DNA from: Dickeya zeae NCPPB 2538
GTDB lineage: Bacteria; Pseudomonadota; Gammaproteobacteria; Enterobacterales; Enterobacteriaceae
NCBI RefSeq assembly: GCF_000406165.1
Contig: NZ_CM001977.1
Location: forward strand, 793,090-857,089
DNA length: 64,000 nucleotides
Direction: 5' to 3'
The position numbers were made by a program, and so were the translations under genes. This document shows positions 1 through 8,578 of the stretch, piece by piece. Each line of letters begins with the position of its first letter. The stretch's first letter is position 1. The notes beneath the pieces are model-generated. The model saw nothing but the letters and a program-made list of their open reading frames with translations, searched no databases and had not been told where the DNA came from.

Positions 1-68
1 TCGTGGCGGGCGCGCTTGTTAAGCGCAATGGTGGCAGAACCGGGTTTATGTGCTTTTTTCTTTGTCAT
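1..68 (-). CDS. smpB: SsrA-binding protein SmpB, N-terminal part (cut by window edge)
   Basis: The first 22 codons read [20 protein letters not shown] and then RH, the conserved N-terminus of SmpB, the tmRNA partner in trans-translation that rescues stalled ribosomes. The ATG is the reverse complement of 66-68. The rest of the gene lies beyond the left edge. It is divergent from ratA, the usual enterobacterial arrangement (smpB / ratA-ratB-bamE), which supports the call despite the short length. Confidence 0.93.
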
Positions 69-223
69 AGTGCCGTCATTATACTGGTTGTCGTCGTGAA
101 TGAAATCCCCAGCCGGGATTCATCCCGTTCTTTATGAACAGGTGCGATGTTCCTCGCAGAATGGTTGTCTGGCTGCTCATCGGTGGTATGATTTTGCGCG
201 TTTTATGAATCACGGAAAATTGT

Positions 224-658
224 ATGCCTAAAATCAGCCGGTCTGCGCTGGTCCCATTCAGTGCCGAGCAGATGTATAAATTAGTGAATGATGTCTCTTC
301 TTACCCTGCCTTTCTGCCTGGGTGCACCGGTAGCCGCGTGCTGTCTTCTTCCGAAAGTGAAATGACGGCTGCGGTTGATGTGTCAAAAGCCGGCATCAGC
401 AAGACATTTACCACCCGCAATACGCTTGTCGACAATCAATGCATTTTGATGCAACTGGTGGATGGCCCGTTCCGTCAACTCAGTGGCGACTGGCGCTTTA
501 CGCCATTGAGCGATGATGCCTGTAAGGTGGAGCTGAATCTGGATTTTGAATTCAAGAATGCATTGATTGAGCTGGCATTTGGCAAAATTTTCAAAGAGCT
601 GGCCAACAGTATGGTGCAGGCATTCACCCTGCGAGCCAAAGAGGTCTACTGTGCCTGA
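224..658 (+). CDS. ratA: RatA, ribosome-association toxin / COQ10-like START-domain protein
   Basis: This 144-residue protein belongs to the polyketide-cyclase/COQ10 START-like family. In E. coli RatA is reported to bind 50S subunits and block 70S formation, while its homologues elsewhere bind ubiquinone (Coq10), so its physiological role is debated. Family features seen are the SALVPFSAEQMY start, the FLPGC motif near residue 30 and a conserved C-terminal helix (ELANSMVQAFTLRAKEVY). The start at MPKISR matches the conserved N-terminus. It overlaps ratB by 8 bp, so the two are probably translationally coupled, and it is divergent from smpB as in E. coli. Confidence 0.92.
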   Translation: MPKISRSALVPFSAEQMYKLVNDVSSYPAFLPGCTGSRVLSSSESEMTAAVDVSKAGISKTFTTRNTLVDNQCILMQLVDGPFRQLSGDWRFTPLSDDACKVELNLDFEFKNALIELAFGKIFKELANSMVQAFTLRAKEVYCA

Positions 659-944
659 GATCCATGTTGAGGTGGTCTACGCCTTGCCGGAGCGTCAGTA
701 CTTGCGGCCATTAACGCTGGAAGCGGGGAGTACCGCGGAACAGGCTATTCAGGCATCCGGTTTGCTGGCGTTGCGCCCGGATATCGATCTGAGCGTCAAT
801 AAAATCGGTATTTTTAGCCGCCCGGCGAAGCTAAGCGACGTGCTCAGTGATGGCGATCGCGTGGAGATCTACCGGCCATTGCTGGCTGACCCGAAAGAAT
901 TACGCCGTCAGCGCGCAGAGCGTTCAAAAAATAAGGCACGGTAA
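651..944 (+). CDS. ratB: RatB / RnfH-family ubiquitin-fold protein
   Basis: This 97-residue protein of the RnfH family (beta-grasp fold) lies directly after ratA. I chose the GTG at 651 because it gives the family N-terminus (PEIHVEVVYALPERQ), has an AGAGG ribosome site about 8 nt upstream, and overlaps the ratA stop. The longer in-frame extension from 567 runs back inside ratA and is spurious. The family name comes from Rnf electron-transport clusters, but no Rnf genes are nearby. It is paired with RatA in name and position; its biochemical function is not established. Its stop codon falls in the loop of the following terminator. Confidence 0.9.
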   Translation: MPEIHVEVVYALPERQYLRPLTLEAGSTAEQAIQASGLLALRPDIDLSVNKIGIFSRPAKLSDVLSDGDRVEIYRPLLADPKELRRQRAERSKNKAR

Positions 945-960
945 CGTGCCTTATTTTTTG
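925..960. terminator. Bidirectional intrinsic terminator between ratB and bamE
   Basis: A perfect 16-bp inverted repeat (925-940 and 945-960) with a GTAA loop has a T run on one side and an A run on the other. It can therefore end both the rightward ratAB transcript and the leftward bamE transcript. The ratB stop codon is the loop itself. Confidence 0.92.
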
Positions 961-1015
961 TGCTGGTCAGCGAAGGACTACTCCAGCGAAGGGCTGCTTC
1001 GCCAGACTTGCTCAC

Positions 1016-1360
1016 TTACTGCGCCTGTAACGTGGGTTTGTTATCCACATTCGTCAGCACACCCTGACTGTTGAAGGTCAACGTCAGCGTTTGCTGTTTC
1101 ACGGCTTCATGCCCTGGCTGCTGACGGAAGACGTAGTACCAGGTGTCTGATCCAAACGGATCCTGCAGCATTGGGGTGCCCAACGTATAGATGACCTGCT
1201 GTTTGGTCATTCCATTATGAATTTTGGCAACGTCAGCGGGGGCCAGATAGTTACCCTGATTGATGTCAGGCCGATAGACGACACGCTCCAGTGTGGAACA
1301 ACCAGCAGTCAACATAACAACAACCACCGCAGCGACGACAGTCAGCGTTTTACAGCGCAT
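1016..1360 (-). CDS. bamE: BamE (SmpA), outer-membrane assembly lipoprotein
   Basis: This 114-residue lipoprotein of the BAM complex stabilises the BamA-BamD interaction during beta-barrel insertion. The signal peptide MRCKTLTVVAAVVVVMLTAG is followed by the lipobox cysteine (C20). The mature part has the SmpA/OmlA fold with conserved VYRPDINQGNYL, a helix with GMTKQQV, and GTPMLQDPF. The start at 1360 is preferred over the ATG 69 bp upstream because it gives a proper lipoprotein signal and has an AAGGAA ribosome site. Convergent with ratAB, as in E. coli. Confidence 0.95.
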   Translation of the reverse strand: MRCKTLTVVAAVVVVMLTAGCSTLERVVYRPDINQGNYLAPADVAKIHNGMTKQQVIYTLGTPMLQDPFGSDTWYYVFRQQPGHEAVKQQTLTLTFNSQGVLTNVDNKPTLQAQ

Positions 1361-1471
1361 AGTGATTACATTCCTTAAGGGCATAGGTTGCAGATGATAA
1401 TAGACCTTGCCTGACTTGAAAACCTGCAAGACGTCTGTAAGACCGCGGGAATTCGAAAAAGTTGATCCTCA

Positions 1472-3133
1472 CTAGGCTGCAAGTAATTCTCTGGCGTTTG
1501 CCAGCGTGTTTTTGGTGACGGCCGAACCGCCGAGCAAACGCGCCAGTTCCTGCAACCGCTCACGTTTACCCAATGGCTGCATCAGGGTTTCTGTTGCTTC
1601 ACCGTCGGTATGTTTGCTGACAAAGTAGTGGTGATGACCACAACCAGCCACTTGTGGAAGGTGGGTCACACACATGACCTGGGTTGATTGCCCAAGCTGG
1701 CGCAGCATTTTACCGACAATAGCTGCCGTCGGGCCGCTGATGCCCACATCCACTTCATCAAAAATAAGCGCCGGTGTATCCATTCTGCGGGCGGTGATCA
1801 CCTGAATAATAAGTGCGATACGCGACAGTTCCCCGCCAGATGCCACTTTAGCCAGCGGCTGATGTGGCTGGCCGGGGTTGGTGGTGACACAGAACTCGAT
1901 GTGATCAGCACCGGTGGCGGTCAGCGAATCTGGTGTGAAGGTGACGTTAATAGTGAAATGGCCGTGTGGCATAGCCAGTTCATGCATATTGGTGGTAATC
2001 AATTGTGCCAGTTCACTGGCGTGCTGGCTGCGCCGGATGTGCAACTGCTCCGCCACATGCAGGGCCTGTTGATGGTACTCCTGCACCGCTCGGTTCAGGG
2101 CGTCGTGGTCACTTTCTTGCTGTTCCAGCAGTTGTTGTTCCTGCAACAGCTGTTGGTGATACGCAGGCAATTCTTCCGGCGTGACGTGGTGTTTACGTGC
2201 CAGCGTTAACTGGCGCGACAAACGCTGTTCCAGTTCGTAGAGCCGGATAGGGTCCAGGTCCATGCGGTCACAATAATGGCGCAACTCATCGCTGGCTTCG
2301 CTAATTTGAATGCTGGCTTCTTCCAGCATGGAAAACACCCCGGAGAGCGCCTCATCCATGCTGATCAGTTCCGATAACTGATGTTTGGCGCTGTGCAACA
2401 TGCCAAGTACGTTCTGCTCTTCACCTTCGCTGAGTATTTGCAGCGTCTGCTGACTGAGTGACATCAGTTGCCCGCTGTTGGCAAGCCGCTTGTATTCGAC
2501 ATCGATCTGCTCGTATTCACCCGGTTGAGGGGTAAATTCATTGAGCTCCTTGAGCTGGTACTGCAACAATTCCCGGCGCGCTTCCCGCTCGATGGTGGCC
2601 TGCTGATGTTGTGCCAGTTCGCGACAGCTCTGGTGCCATTGCTGCCACATCTGGCGCATGGCACCAAGCAGTTGCGATTCATCGGCGTAGGCATCCAACA
2701 GATGGCGTTGATGTTCCGGCTTGAGCAGCAACTGGTGCGCGTGCTGGCCGTGGAGCTGAATCAGATGCTGGCCCAGTTCGCGTAACTGCGACAACGGCAC
2801 CGCCGTACCATTGATAAAGGCGCGAGAGCGGCCGTCGGCACTAATGACGCGGCGCAACAGACATTCGTTGTTGTCATCAAGCTGATTGTGTTCCAGCCAG
2901 CGTAACGCGGCGGGGGTATCCGTCAGCGAGAAGCGGGCGCAGATGTCAGCGCGAGTGGCTCCAGGGCGCACCATGTTGGCATCAGAGCGGTTGCCGAGAC
3001 ACAGGCCGAGAGCATCAATAGCAATGGATTTTCCCGCCCCGGTTTCACCGGTAATGACGCTCATCCCTGCCTGAAAATCAATTTCCAGTTCGCGCACAAT
3101 GGCGAAATTACTGATTGTGAGTTGCGCCAGCAT
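1472..3133 (-). CDS. recN: DNA repair protein RecN
   Basis: This 553-residue SMC-like ATPase acts in recombinational repair of double-strand breaks. Walker A is GETGAGKS near residues 29-36; the middle third is Gln/Leu-rich coiled coil; the C-terminal ABC signature and Walker B read ASGGELSR and ALIFDEVDVGISG. I set the start at 3133 (MLAQLTISNFAIVREL), the family N-terminus. The 27-residue upstream extension is encoded through the LexA boxes and is unlikely to be translated. The gene should be strongly SOS-induced, given the two operators just upstream. Confidence 0.96.
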   Translation of the reverse strand: MLAQLTISNFAIVRELEIDFQAGMSVITGETGAGKSIAIDALGLCLGNRSDANMVRPGATRADICARFSLTDTPAALRWLEHNQLDDNNECLLRRVISADGRSRAFINGTAVPLSQLRELGQHLIQLHGQHAHQLLLKPEHQRHLLDAYADESQLLGAMRQMWQQWHQSCRELAQHQQATIEREARRELLQYQLKELNEFTPQPGEYEQIDVEYKRLANSGQLMSLSQQTLQILSEGEEQNVLGMLHSAKHQLSELISMDEALSGVFSMLEEASIQISEASDELRHYCDRMDLDPIRLYELEQRLSRQLTLARKHHVTPEELPAYHQQLLQEQQLLEQQESDHDALNRAVQEYHQQALHVAEQLHIRRSQHASELAQLITTNMHELAMPHGHFTINVTFTPDSLTATGADHIEFCVTTNPGQPHQPLAKVASGGELSRIALIIQVITARRMDTPALIFDEVDVGISGPTAAIVGKMLRQLGQSTQVMCVTHLPQVAGCGHHHYFVSKHTDGEATETLMQPLGKRERLQELARLLGGSAVTKNTLANARELLAA

Positions 3134-3156
3134 GATAGTGTCCTGTATGTAACAAC

Positions 3157-3198
3157 AACTGTTATTACATACAGTATAGACTGGTTTTTTGTACAGTA
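3157..3198 (-). promoter_or_regulatory. recN promoter with two LexA (SOS) boxes
   Basis: On the recN strand a box TACTGTATGTAATAACAGTT (3157-3176) has the perfect CTGT-N8-ACAG core. A second box (3179-3198) has CTGT-N8-CCAG, one mismatch. A TATACT -10 candidate lies between them with TTTACT 16 nt upstream, so both operators would cover the promoter. E. coli recN also carries more than one LexA box. Confidence 0.88.
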
Positions 3199-3216
3199 AA
3201 GAGGCAATCGCCACTT

Positions 3217-4095
3217 TCAGAATAATTTTTTGGACCAGCCGAGCTTGCTGCTTAATGTATTGAAATAGCTATAATTTTCTGGGTGAATCAAATTCAGGTG
3301 ATACTGGCTGCGCTGGATGAGGACCTCTTCACCTTCCTGAACTGGCAGTGCAATTTGGCTGTCGCAACTGATTTCCAGATCCTGGGTGATGTGGGAAAAC
3401 TTCAGCCGAATGGCACTGCTGCTGTTGATCACCAACGGCCTTGCCGACAGGGTATGCGGGAACATCGGCACCAGCGCAATCGCATCCAGTGATGGGGTCA
3501 GGATGGGGCCACCGCCGGATAACGAATACGCCGTGGAGCCGGTGGGGGTTGAAATAATCAGGCCGTCGGAACGTTGGGAAAAGGCGAACTTGTCGTCAAT
3601 ATAGACTTCAAATTCAATCATGTGTGCCACTTTGCCCGGGTGTAGCACCACTTCATTGATGGCGGTGCTACTGCTGTTGGGGTGATTGGCGCGGCACACC
3701 TGTGCTTCCAGCATGAAACGCTGTTCGCGGATGTAACGCCCGGCGAGCACCTCGCTGAGTTGCTGCTGGGTGTGGTCCGGGTCGAGGTCGGTGAGAAACC
3801 CGAGATTGCCACGGTTGACGCCAATGACGTTGATATCGTAGCGCGACAGCACCCGCGCTGCGCCCAGCATGTTGCCATCACCGCCGACCACCACCGCCAG
3901 ATCAGCCTGCTGACCAATTTCCGACAGGCTGCCGGTGGCGGCCTCCGTCAACTGCAATTCGCGGGCGATCTGTTGTTCGAGCACGACCTTGTATCCTTGC
4001 GCACGCAGCCAGTGATACAGCATTTCATGGGTGGTCAATGCATGTGGGTGACGTGGATGACCTACAATACCAATGCAGTTAAACGCTCTGTTCAT
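3217..4095 (-). CDS. nadK: NAD kinase
   Basis: This 292-residue enzyme phosphorylates NAD to NADP, the same length as in E. coli. The GGDGN signature of the NAD kinase/diacylglycerol kinase fold is at residues 71-75. The NRGNLGFLTD substrate-binding segment is at 94-103, and the Gly-rich STPTGSTAYSLSGGGP stretch is further on. It lies upstream of recN on the same strand and is divergent from grpE, the typical enterobacterial order. Its stop is close to the recN upstream region, so recN has its own SOS promoter. Confidence 0.97.
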   Translation of the reverse strand: MNRAFNCIGIVGHPRHPHALTTHEMLYHWLRAQGYKVVLEQQIARELQLTEAATGSLSEIGQQADLAVVVGGDGNMLGAARVLSRYDINVIGVNRGNLGFLTDLDPDHTQQQLSEVLAGRYIREQRFMLEAQVCRANHPNSSSTAINEVVLHPGKVAHMIEFEVYIDDKFAFSQRSDGLIISTPTGSTAYSLSGGGPILTPSLDAIALVPMFPHTLSARPLVINSSSAIRLKFSHITQDLEISCDSQIALPVQEGEEVLIQRSQYHLNLIHPENYSYFNTLSSKLGWSKKLF

Positions 4096-4174
4096 TTGGG
4101 TGGTTTGTCCTCATAGGCGCACCGGCAGCTCACGGTTTTCGGACCGGTAATCAGACCAATATGTGAGTGGTTCC

Positions 4175-4200
4175 CTTGAAACCCCGGTTTTGATCCCCAT
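4175..4200 (+). promoter_or_regulatory. Sigma-32 heat-shock promoter of grpE
   Basis: CTTGAA at 4175-4180 and CCCCAT at 4195-4200 are separated by 14 bp. They match the RpoH consensus (CTTGAAA, 11-16 bp, CCCCATNT) essentially perfectly and lie 45 bp before the grpE start, as expected for a chaperone gene. Confidence 0.92.
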
Positions 4201-4245
4201 AATAAGCGAACTAGCGAGATGAATGCGAAAAACGCGGAGAATTTC

Positions 4246-4833
4246 ATGAGTAGTAAAGAACAGAAGTCGCCTGACGAGCAAGTCTTGGATCAAAAGGAAG
4301 CAGCGCAAGGTCAGCAAGCGGATGCCGTGCCAGAGACGACGGATGTCGCTGACCCGCGTGAAGAACGTATCGCCGAACTGGAAGCGCAACTGAGCGAGCT
4401 TCAGCAACGTGAACGTGAAAACGCATTACGTGCCCGTGCCGAGATGGAGAACGTCCGTCGTCGTGCCGAGCTGGACGTGGAAAAAGCGCATAAATTCGCT
4501 CTGGAGAAGTTTGCCGGAGAAATGCTGCCAGTGATTGATAACCTGGAGCGTGCGCTGGAAATGGCGGATAAGTCGAACGAAGCGCTGTCCGGCATGATTG
4601 AAGGGGTTGAGCTGACGCTAAAAGCGATGCTTTCTGCGGTGAGCAAGTTCGGCATTGAGGTGGTGGCTGAGGTGAACGTGCCGTTTAATCCGGACGTACA
4701 TCAGGCGATGACACTGCTTGAATCTGCCGAGCATGAACCAAACCATGTGATGATGGTGATGCAAAAAGGTTATACCCTGAACGGTCGTTTGTTGCGTCCG
4801 GCGATGGTCGCCGTGTCTAAAGCAAAAGAGTAA
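4246..4833 (+). CDS. grpE: GrpE, nucleotide exchange factor of DnaK
   Basis: This 195-residue co-chaperone releases ADP from DnaK. The N-terminus is charged and disordered, followed by a long coiled-coil helix (about 40-95, with ARAEMENVRRRAELDVEKAH). The C-terminal beta domain ends with the conserved VMQKGYTLNGRLLRPAMVAV. I chose the ATG at 4246 (MSSKEQK), the family start with a GGAGA ribosome site. An in-frame ATG at 4219 would add nine residues unlike the family. Expression is driven by the sigma-32 promoter just upstream. Confidence 0.96.
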   Translation: MSSKEQKSPDEQVLDQKEAAQGQQADAVPETTDVADPREERIAELEAQLSELQQRERENALRARAEMENVRRRAELDVEKAHKFALEKFAGEMLPVIDNLERALEMADKSNEALSGMIEGVELTLKAMLSAVSKFGIEVVAEVNVPFNPDVHQAMTLLESAEHEPNHVMMVMQKGYTLNGRLLRPAMVAVSKAKE

Positions 4834-4847
4834 CGTCTGTTCGTGCT

Positions 4848-4876
4848 CCGGGAAGCGGCCAACGGCATCTTCCCGG
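4848..4876 (+). terminator. Hairpin after grpE (possible terminator)
   Basis: An 8-bp perfect stem CCGGGAAG / CTTCCCGG (4848-4855, 4869-4876) begins 15 bp after the grpE stop. There is no clean T run after it, so termination would be weak or factor-assisted. Confidence 0.45.
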
Positions 4877-5097
4877 GGTGTCTGTGTTACGGTTTCTTCC
4901 CTCGTTTTCCTTCCCGCTTTTCTTACCACTTTTCCCCGTGCCATGTTGTGAAACAAATTCGTTAGTCCGTTATTTATTGTTCGTTTTTGTGTTTATATTT
5001 TGTTAATCTTTACGTGTTAAAACCTGTGTTACTTGCCAAGCAGATGCTTCATTATCATTACCTATCAGAGCAATCATTTCTTTCATTCTAAATGCAC

Positions 5098-5114
5098 TTG
5101 ATAATCATTATCAA
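5098..5114. promoter_or_regulatory. Fur box upstream of mntH
   Basis: TTGATAATCATTATCAA is a palindrome apart from its central base. It contains the 13-bp half of the Fur consensus (GATAATCATTATC) exactly and lies 45 bp before the mntH start. A second, weaker ATTATCATTA element is at 5051-5060. In E. coli mntH is repressed by both Fur and MntR; I do not see a convincing MntR palindrome here. Confidence 0.8.
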
Positions 5115-5158
5115 CTTTGCGACAGTAGCAAAACAATAGCATTAGAAGGGTTACTCAT

Positions 5159-6394
5159 ATGCCGGGGAGTCGTGTAGTGGAATCAGTCAGCCGAACGTCA
5201 AGAAAGCTCAAACTTTCGCTGATGGGGCCGGCCTTTATCGCGGCGATCGGTTATATCGATCCCGGTAATTTCGCCACCAATATTCAGGCGGGTGCTGCTT
5301 ACGGGTACCAGCTGTTGTGGGTGGTGGTATGGGCTAACCTGATGGCGATGTTAATCCAGTTGCTTTCTGCCAAACTGGGGATCGCGACCGGCAAGAATCT
5401 GGCGGAGCATATTCGCGATCGTTTTCCTAAACCTGTGGTCTGGGCGTACTGGATACAAGCCGAGATCATTGCGATGGCGACGGATCTCGCCGAGTTCATC
5501 GGCGCGGCTATCGGCTTTAAGTTGCTGCTTGGCGTGTCGTTGTTGGAAGGCGCGGTCCTGACCGGGATTGCCACCTTTCTGATTCTGATGTTGCAAAAAC
5601 GCGGGCAAAAACCGTTGGAGATGGTGATCGGCGGGTTACTGATGTTCGTCGCCGCAGCCTACATCGTTGAATTGATCTTCTCTCGTCCTGAACTGGCATC
5701 GCTGGCAAAAGGCATGGTGGTGCCAAGTTTGCCGAGTTCCGATGCAGTATTACTGGCGGCCGGTGTGCTGGGTGCCACCATCATGCCGCATGTTATCTAT
5801 CTGCATTCGTCGCTGACACAGCAGCAAAGTCACATCACCCGTGCTGAGCGTTATTCCGCCACCAAGGTGGATGTTGCGGTGGCGATGACTATCGCCGGGT
5901 TTGTCAATCTGGCCATGATGGCGACAGCGGCTGCGGCGTTTCACTTTAGCGGTAATACCTCGATTGCAGAGCTGGATCAGGCCTATCTGACGCTCAAACC
6001 CCTGTTAGGGCAGGCGGCAGCAACCATTTTTGGTCTGAGTCTGGTGGTGGCTGGTCTGTCTTCTACCGTGGTGGGAACCCTGGCCGGTCAGGTGGTGATG
6101 CAAGGGTTTGTGCGCTTCCATATTCCATTGTGGGTTCGCCGTGTGGTGACCATGCTGCCATCATTTATCGTGATTCTGTGCGGTATGGATCCGACCCGGG
6201 TGCTGGTATTAAGTCAGGTGTTGTTGAGCTTCGGTATTGCTCTGGCGCTGATCCCACTGTTGGTGTTTACCGGTGACCGCGATTTGATGGGAAACCTGGT
6301 CAACAGTCGCCGGGTACAGAATACCGGTAAGGTCATCGTGTGTATGGTGGTTGCGCTCAACCTGTATCTGGTTGTGGATACATTACTGGGATAA
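5159..6394 (+). CDS. mntH: Mn(II)/Fe(II):H+ symporter MntH (Nramp)
   Basis: This 411-residue inner-membrane Nramp transporter takes up manganese with protons. The metal-binding motifs are present: DPGN in helix 1 (GYIDPGNFATN, about residues 33-43) and MPH in helix 6 (ATIMPHVIYLHS). About eleven hydrophobic segments follow the usual spacing. The start ATG at 5159 has an AGAAGGG ribosome site 8 nt upstream. The gene is monocistronic, followed by a strong terminator. The upstream Fur box indicates iron repression. Manganese import matters for oxidative-stress defence during plant infection (known role, inferred here). Confidence 0.97.
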   Translation: MPGSRVVESVSRTSRKLKLSLMGPAFIAAIGYIDPGNFATNIQAGAAYGYQLLWVVVWANLMAMLIQLLSAKLGIATGKNLAEHIRDRFPKPVVWAYWIQAEIIAMATDLAEFIGAAIGFKLLLGVSLLEGAVLTGIATFLILMLQKRGQKPLEMVIGGLLMFVAAAYIVELIFSRPELASLAKGMVVPSLPSSDAVLLAAGVLGATIMPHVIYLHSSLTQQQSHITRAERYSATKVDVAVAMTIAGFVNLAMMATAAAAFHFSGNTSIAELDQAYLTLKPLLGQAAATIFGLSLVVAGLSSTVVGTLAGQVVMQGFVRFHIPLWVRRVVTMLPSFIVILCGMDPTRVLVLSQVLLSFGIALALIPLLVFTGDRDLMGNLVNSRRVQNTGKVIVCMVVALNLYLVVDTLLG

Positions 6395-6421
6395 TGCCCG
6401 CCGGTTCTTCACTCATTATTG

Positions 6422-6452
6422 CGCCTCCGCGTGTCGGGGGCGTTTTGTTTTT
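6422..6452 (+). terminator. mntH intrinsic terminator
   Basis: CGCCTCCG / CGGGGGCG stem (one G-T pair) with a CGTGT loop is followed by TTTTGTTTTT, 28 bp after the mntH stop. Confidence 0.88.
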
Positions 6453-6548
6453 ATGTGTCTGACTTTTTGCTTTCACCGGATGATCACGTGCAATTGGGTG
6501 ATGCCCGGCCTATTATCTGAAGCTGATTTTTGATACCGAGATACCATT

Positions 6549-7133
6549 ATGTCCGCGCCGATTACTATCGTTGAGAAGAAGCTGTTATCTGATCACTGGT
6601 TCGTTTTGCATAAATATGTGTTCGATTTGAAGCGAAAAAACGGCGGCACGGTGCGTCAGATGCGGGAAGTGTACGACCGTGGTAACGGCGCGACTATTTT
6701 GCTGTATAACCGGGCCAAAGGAACGGTGGTGTTGACCCGTCAGTTCCGGATGCCGACCTATCTGAATGGTAATGAAAGCGGGATGTTGCTGGAGGCCTGT
6801 GCTGGCCTGCTGGACGATCAATCACCTGAGCAGTGCATCCGTAATGAGGCTATCGAAGAAACCGGCTACCGGATTGGTCAGGTGGAAAAGCTGTTTGAAG
6901 CCTATATGTCGCCGGGTGGTGTCACCGAGCTGCTACACTTCTTTGCGGCGGAATACGACGATACGCAAAAACGGACTTCCGGCGGTGGTGTGGAAGACGA
7001 AGATATCGAAGTGCTGGAGTTGCCATTCAGTGAAGCGATGGCGATGGTCAAAGATGGCCGTATTAAGGATGGCAAAACCATCATGTTGTTGCAGCACGCG
7101 CAGATTAACGGCTGGTTCGCCAACGCCCGTTAA
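6549..7133 (+). CDS. nudK: GDP-mannose pyrophosphatase NudK (Nudix hydrolase)
   Basis: This 194-residue Nudix enzyme hydrolyses GDP-mannose to mannose-1-phosphate and GMP. The Nudix helix reads AIEETGY with acidic residues in place (NEAIEE), near residues 97-106. The family-specific YMSPGGVTELLHFF and GGGVEDEDIEVLELPF segments that define YffH/NudK are present. Length is close to the E. coli protein (191). It is a single gene between the mntH terminator and convergent talA. Linked core synteny (nudK near talA-maeB) matches E. coli. Confidence 0.94.
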   Translation: MSAPITIVEKKLLSDHWFVLHKYVFDLKRKNGGTVRQMREVYDRGNGATILLYNRAKGTVVLTRQFRMPTYLNGNESGMLLEACAGLLDDQSPEQCIRNEAIEETGYRIGQVEKLFEAYMSPGGVTELLHFFAAEYDDTQKRTSGGGVEDEDIEVLELPFSEAMAMVKDGRIKDGKTIMLLQHAQINGWFANAR

Positions 7134-7157
7134 CCGGTAGGATGCGGTAAACACATC

Positions 7158-7175
7158 CGGGGCCGACAGGCCCCG
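7158..7175. terminator. Hairpin between convergent nudK and talA
   Basis: A 7-bp perfect stem (CGGGGCC / GGCCCCG, GACA loop) lies in the 66-bp gap between the two convergent genes. Only short T stretches follow on either side, so it is a weak terminator candidate. Confidence 0.5.
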
Positions 7176-7199
7176 TGTCGTTTGGTGATTCCGCCGGGC

Positions 7200-8150
7200 T
7201 TATAGCTGGGCGGCGAGCAGATCTTCCAGTTTCTGCTGGTCTGCGGCAAACAGGCGAATACCCTCAGAGAGTTTTTCTACCGCCATAGGATCCTGATTGT
7301 GCTGCCAGCGGAATTCGGTTTCCGACAGTGGTGCTGGCTGATGGAAGCCTTCGGTTGACGGGCTGAGCCGACGTTCTACCGGGGCGGTGCTGTTTTTCAA
7401 CTGTTCCAGCAACGCCGGGGCGATGGTCAGACGGTCGCATCCGGCCAATGCCAGGATTTGTTCCACCTTGCGGAAGCTGGCCCCCATCACGATAGTGCGG
7501 TAGCGGTGCTGTTTGTAGTACTCGTAAATACGTCGTACGGACAGTACGCCGGGGTCCTGTTCGGCGTTGTAGTCGGCAGAAGGCTGTCGGGCCTGATACC
7601 AATCGTAAATACGGCCGACAAACGGCGAAATCAGATAGACACCCGCCTCGGCACACGCGCGAGCCTGGGCAAACGAGAACAGCAGCGTCAGGTTGCAGTT
7701 TATCCCTTCTTTTTCCAGCTCTTCGGCGGCGCAGATCCCTTCCCAGGTGGCGGCCAGCTTAATCAGAATACGCGAGCGATGGATGTCCTTTTCCTCATAC
7801 ATCGCGATCAGTTTGCGGGCTTTCGCCACACACATACCGCGATCAAACGACAAGCGGGCATCAACTTCGGTGGAGACTCGCCCAGGAATGCTATTGAGAA
7901 TTTCCGTCCCGATGTTGACCGCCAGGCGGTCGCTGGCGTTGATGAGTTGTGTCTCTTTCGAGCCGCCTTGCTGGCGGGCATACGCCAGTGCATCGGCAAA
8001 GAGTGATTGATACGCAGGCAGGCTGGCGGCTTTCAGAATGAGTGAGGGGTTAGTGGTAGCGTCCTGCGGTGAAAAGTGGCGAATCGATTCGATATCGCCG
8101 CTGTCTGCCACTACCACAGTGAATTGTTTCAATGCGTCTAGCTGGTTCAT
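7200..8150 (-). CDS. talA: Transaldolase (TalA type)
   Basis: This 316-residue class I aldolase of the non-oxidative pentose-phosphate pathway moves a dihydroxyacetone unit between sugar phosphates. The Schiff-base lysine is K131 in RILIKLAATWEG; the DATTNPSL signature is at about 30-37, and NCNLTLLFSFAQA is conserved. Length and sequence fit TalA rather than TalB. In E. coli talA is followed by tktB, but here no transketolase gene is next to it; nudK follows instead. The ribosome site is AGGGAG. Confidence 0.95.
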   Translation of the reverse strand: MNQLDALKQFTVVVADSGDIESIRHFSPQDATTNPSLILKAASLPAYQSLFADALAYARQQGGSKETQLINASDRLAVNIGTEILNSIPGRVSTEVDARLSFDRGMCVAKARKLIAMYEEKDIHRSRILIKLAATWEGICAAEELEKEGINCNLTLLFSFAQARACAEAGVYLISPFVGRIYDWYQARQPSADYNAEQDPGVLSVRRIYEYYKQHRYRTIVMGASFRKVEQILALAGCDRLTIAPALLEQLKNSTAPVERRLSPSTEGFHQPAPLSETEFRWQHNQDPMAVEKLSEGIRLFAADQQKLEDLLAAQL

Positions 8151-8578
8151 GGCTTAGCTCCCTGAAGATAAATTTGGCGGAATCACACTGCAGGATTCTG
8201 TGGTGGAATGACATGCGTTTTTTCTGATTGCGCAGCCATCGGCAGAGCTGACCCCGTCATGCCGTAACACTGGCTAAGCATAGCTAATCTGTACGCCATC
8301 TGCCGTCGGGTTGGATAAATTGAGGGGTGAGTGGCGTTTTTTCTGGCATTTTCTGCTTTTTTTGCCCGGCGCATCACGCGGGGTTATCGCGGATATACGC
8401 GTTGTCACAGCTTGTGGGGAGGTATGCCGCTGAGTGATTTTCACTCTCATTAATTAACTATATTAAGCGGTATTCCGGCGCGGATTTTGTAATGCTTCAT
8501 GGTTTCGCAAATGACAGACACGATAGACTGGGTAGCCCACTACCCTACAAACAAAGCAAGAAGACAAGGTAATTAGCT
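8151..8578. other. Divergent intergenic region talA / maeB
   Basis: 428 bp between two divergently transcribed genes must hold both promoters. An AAGG ribosome site precedes maeB. I see no convincing gene: a 64-codon leftward ORF (8183-8377) lacks a ribosome site and resembles nothing known to me. No clear regulator operator was recognised. Confidence 0.6.

Noticed and set aside
4219..4245. Upstream in-frame start for grpE (nine extra residues)
   Set aside because: Residues are not family-like, and the ATG at 4246 has a better ribosome site.
5115..5145. Possible MntR operator before mntH (two TAGC elements)
   Set aside because: The elements are direct, not inverted, so they do not make the MntR palindrome.
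8183..8377. 64-codon leftward ORF between talA and maeB
   Set aside because: No ribosome site, no recognisable family, composition of chance ORF in a promoter region.
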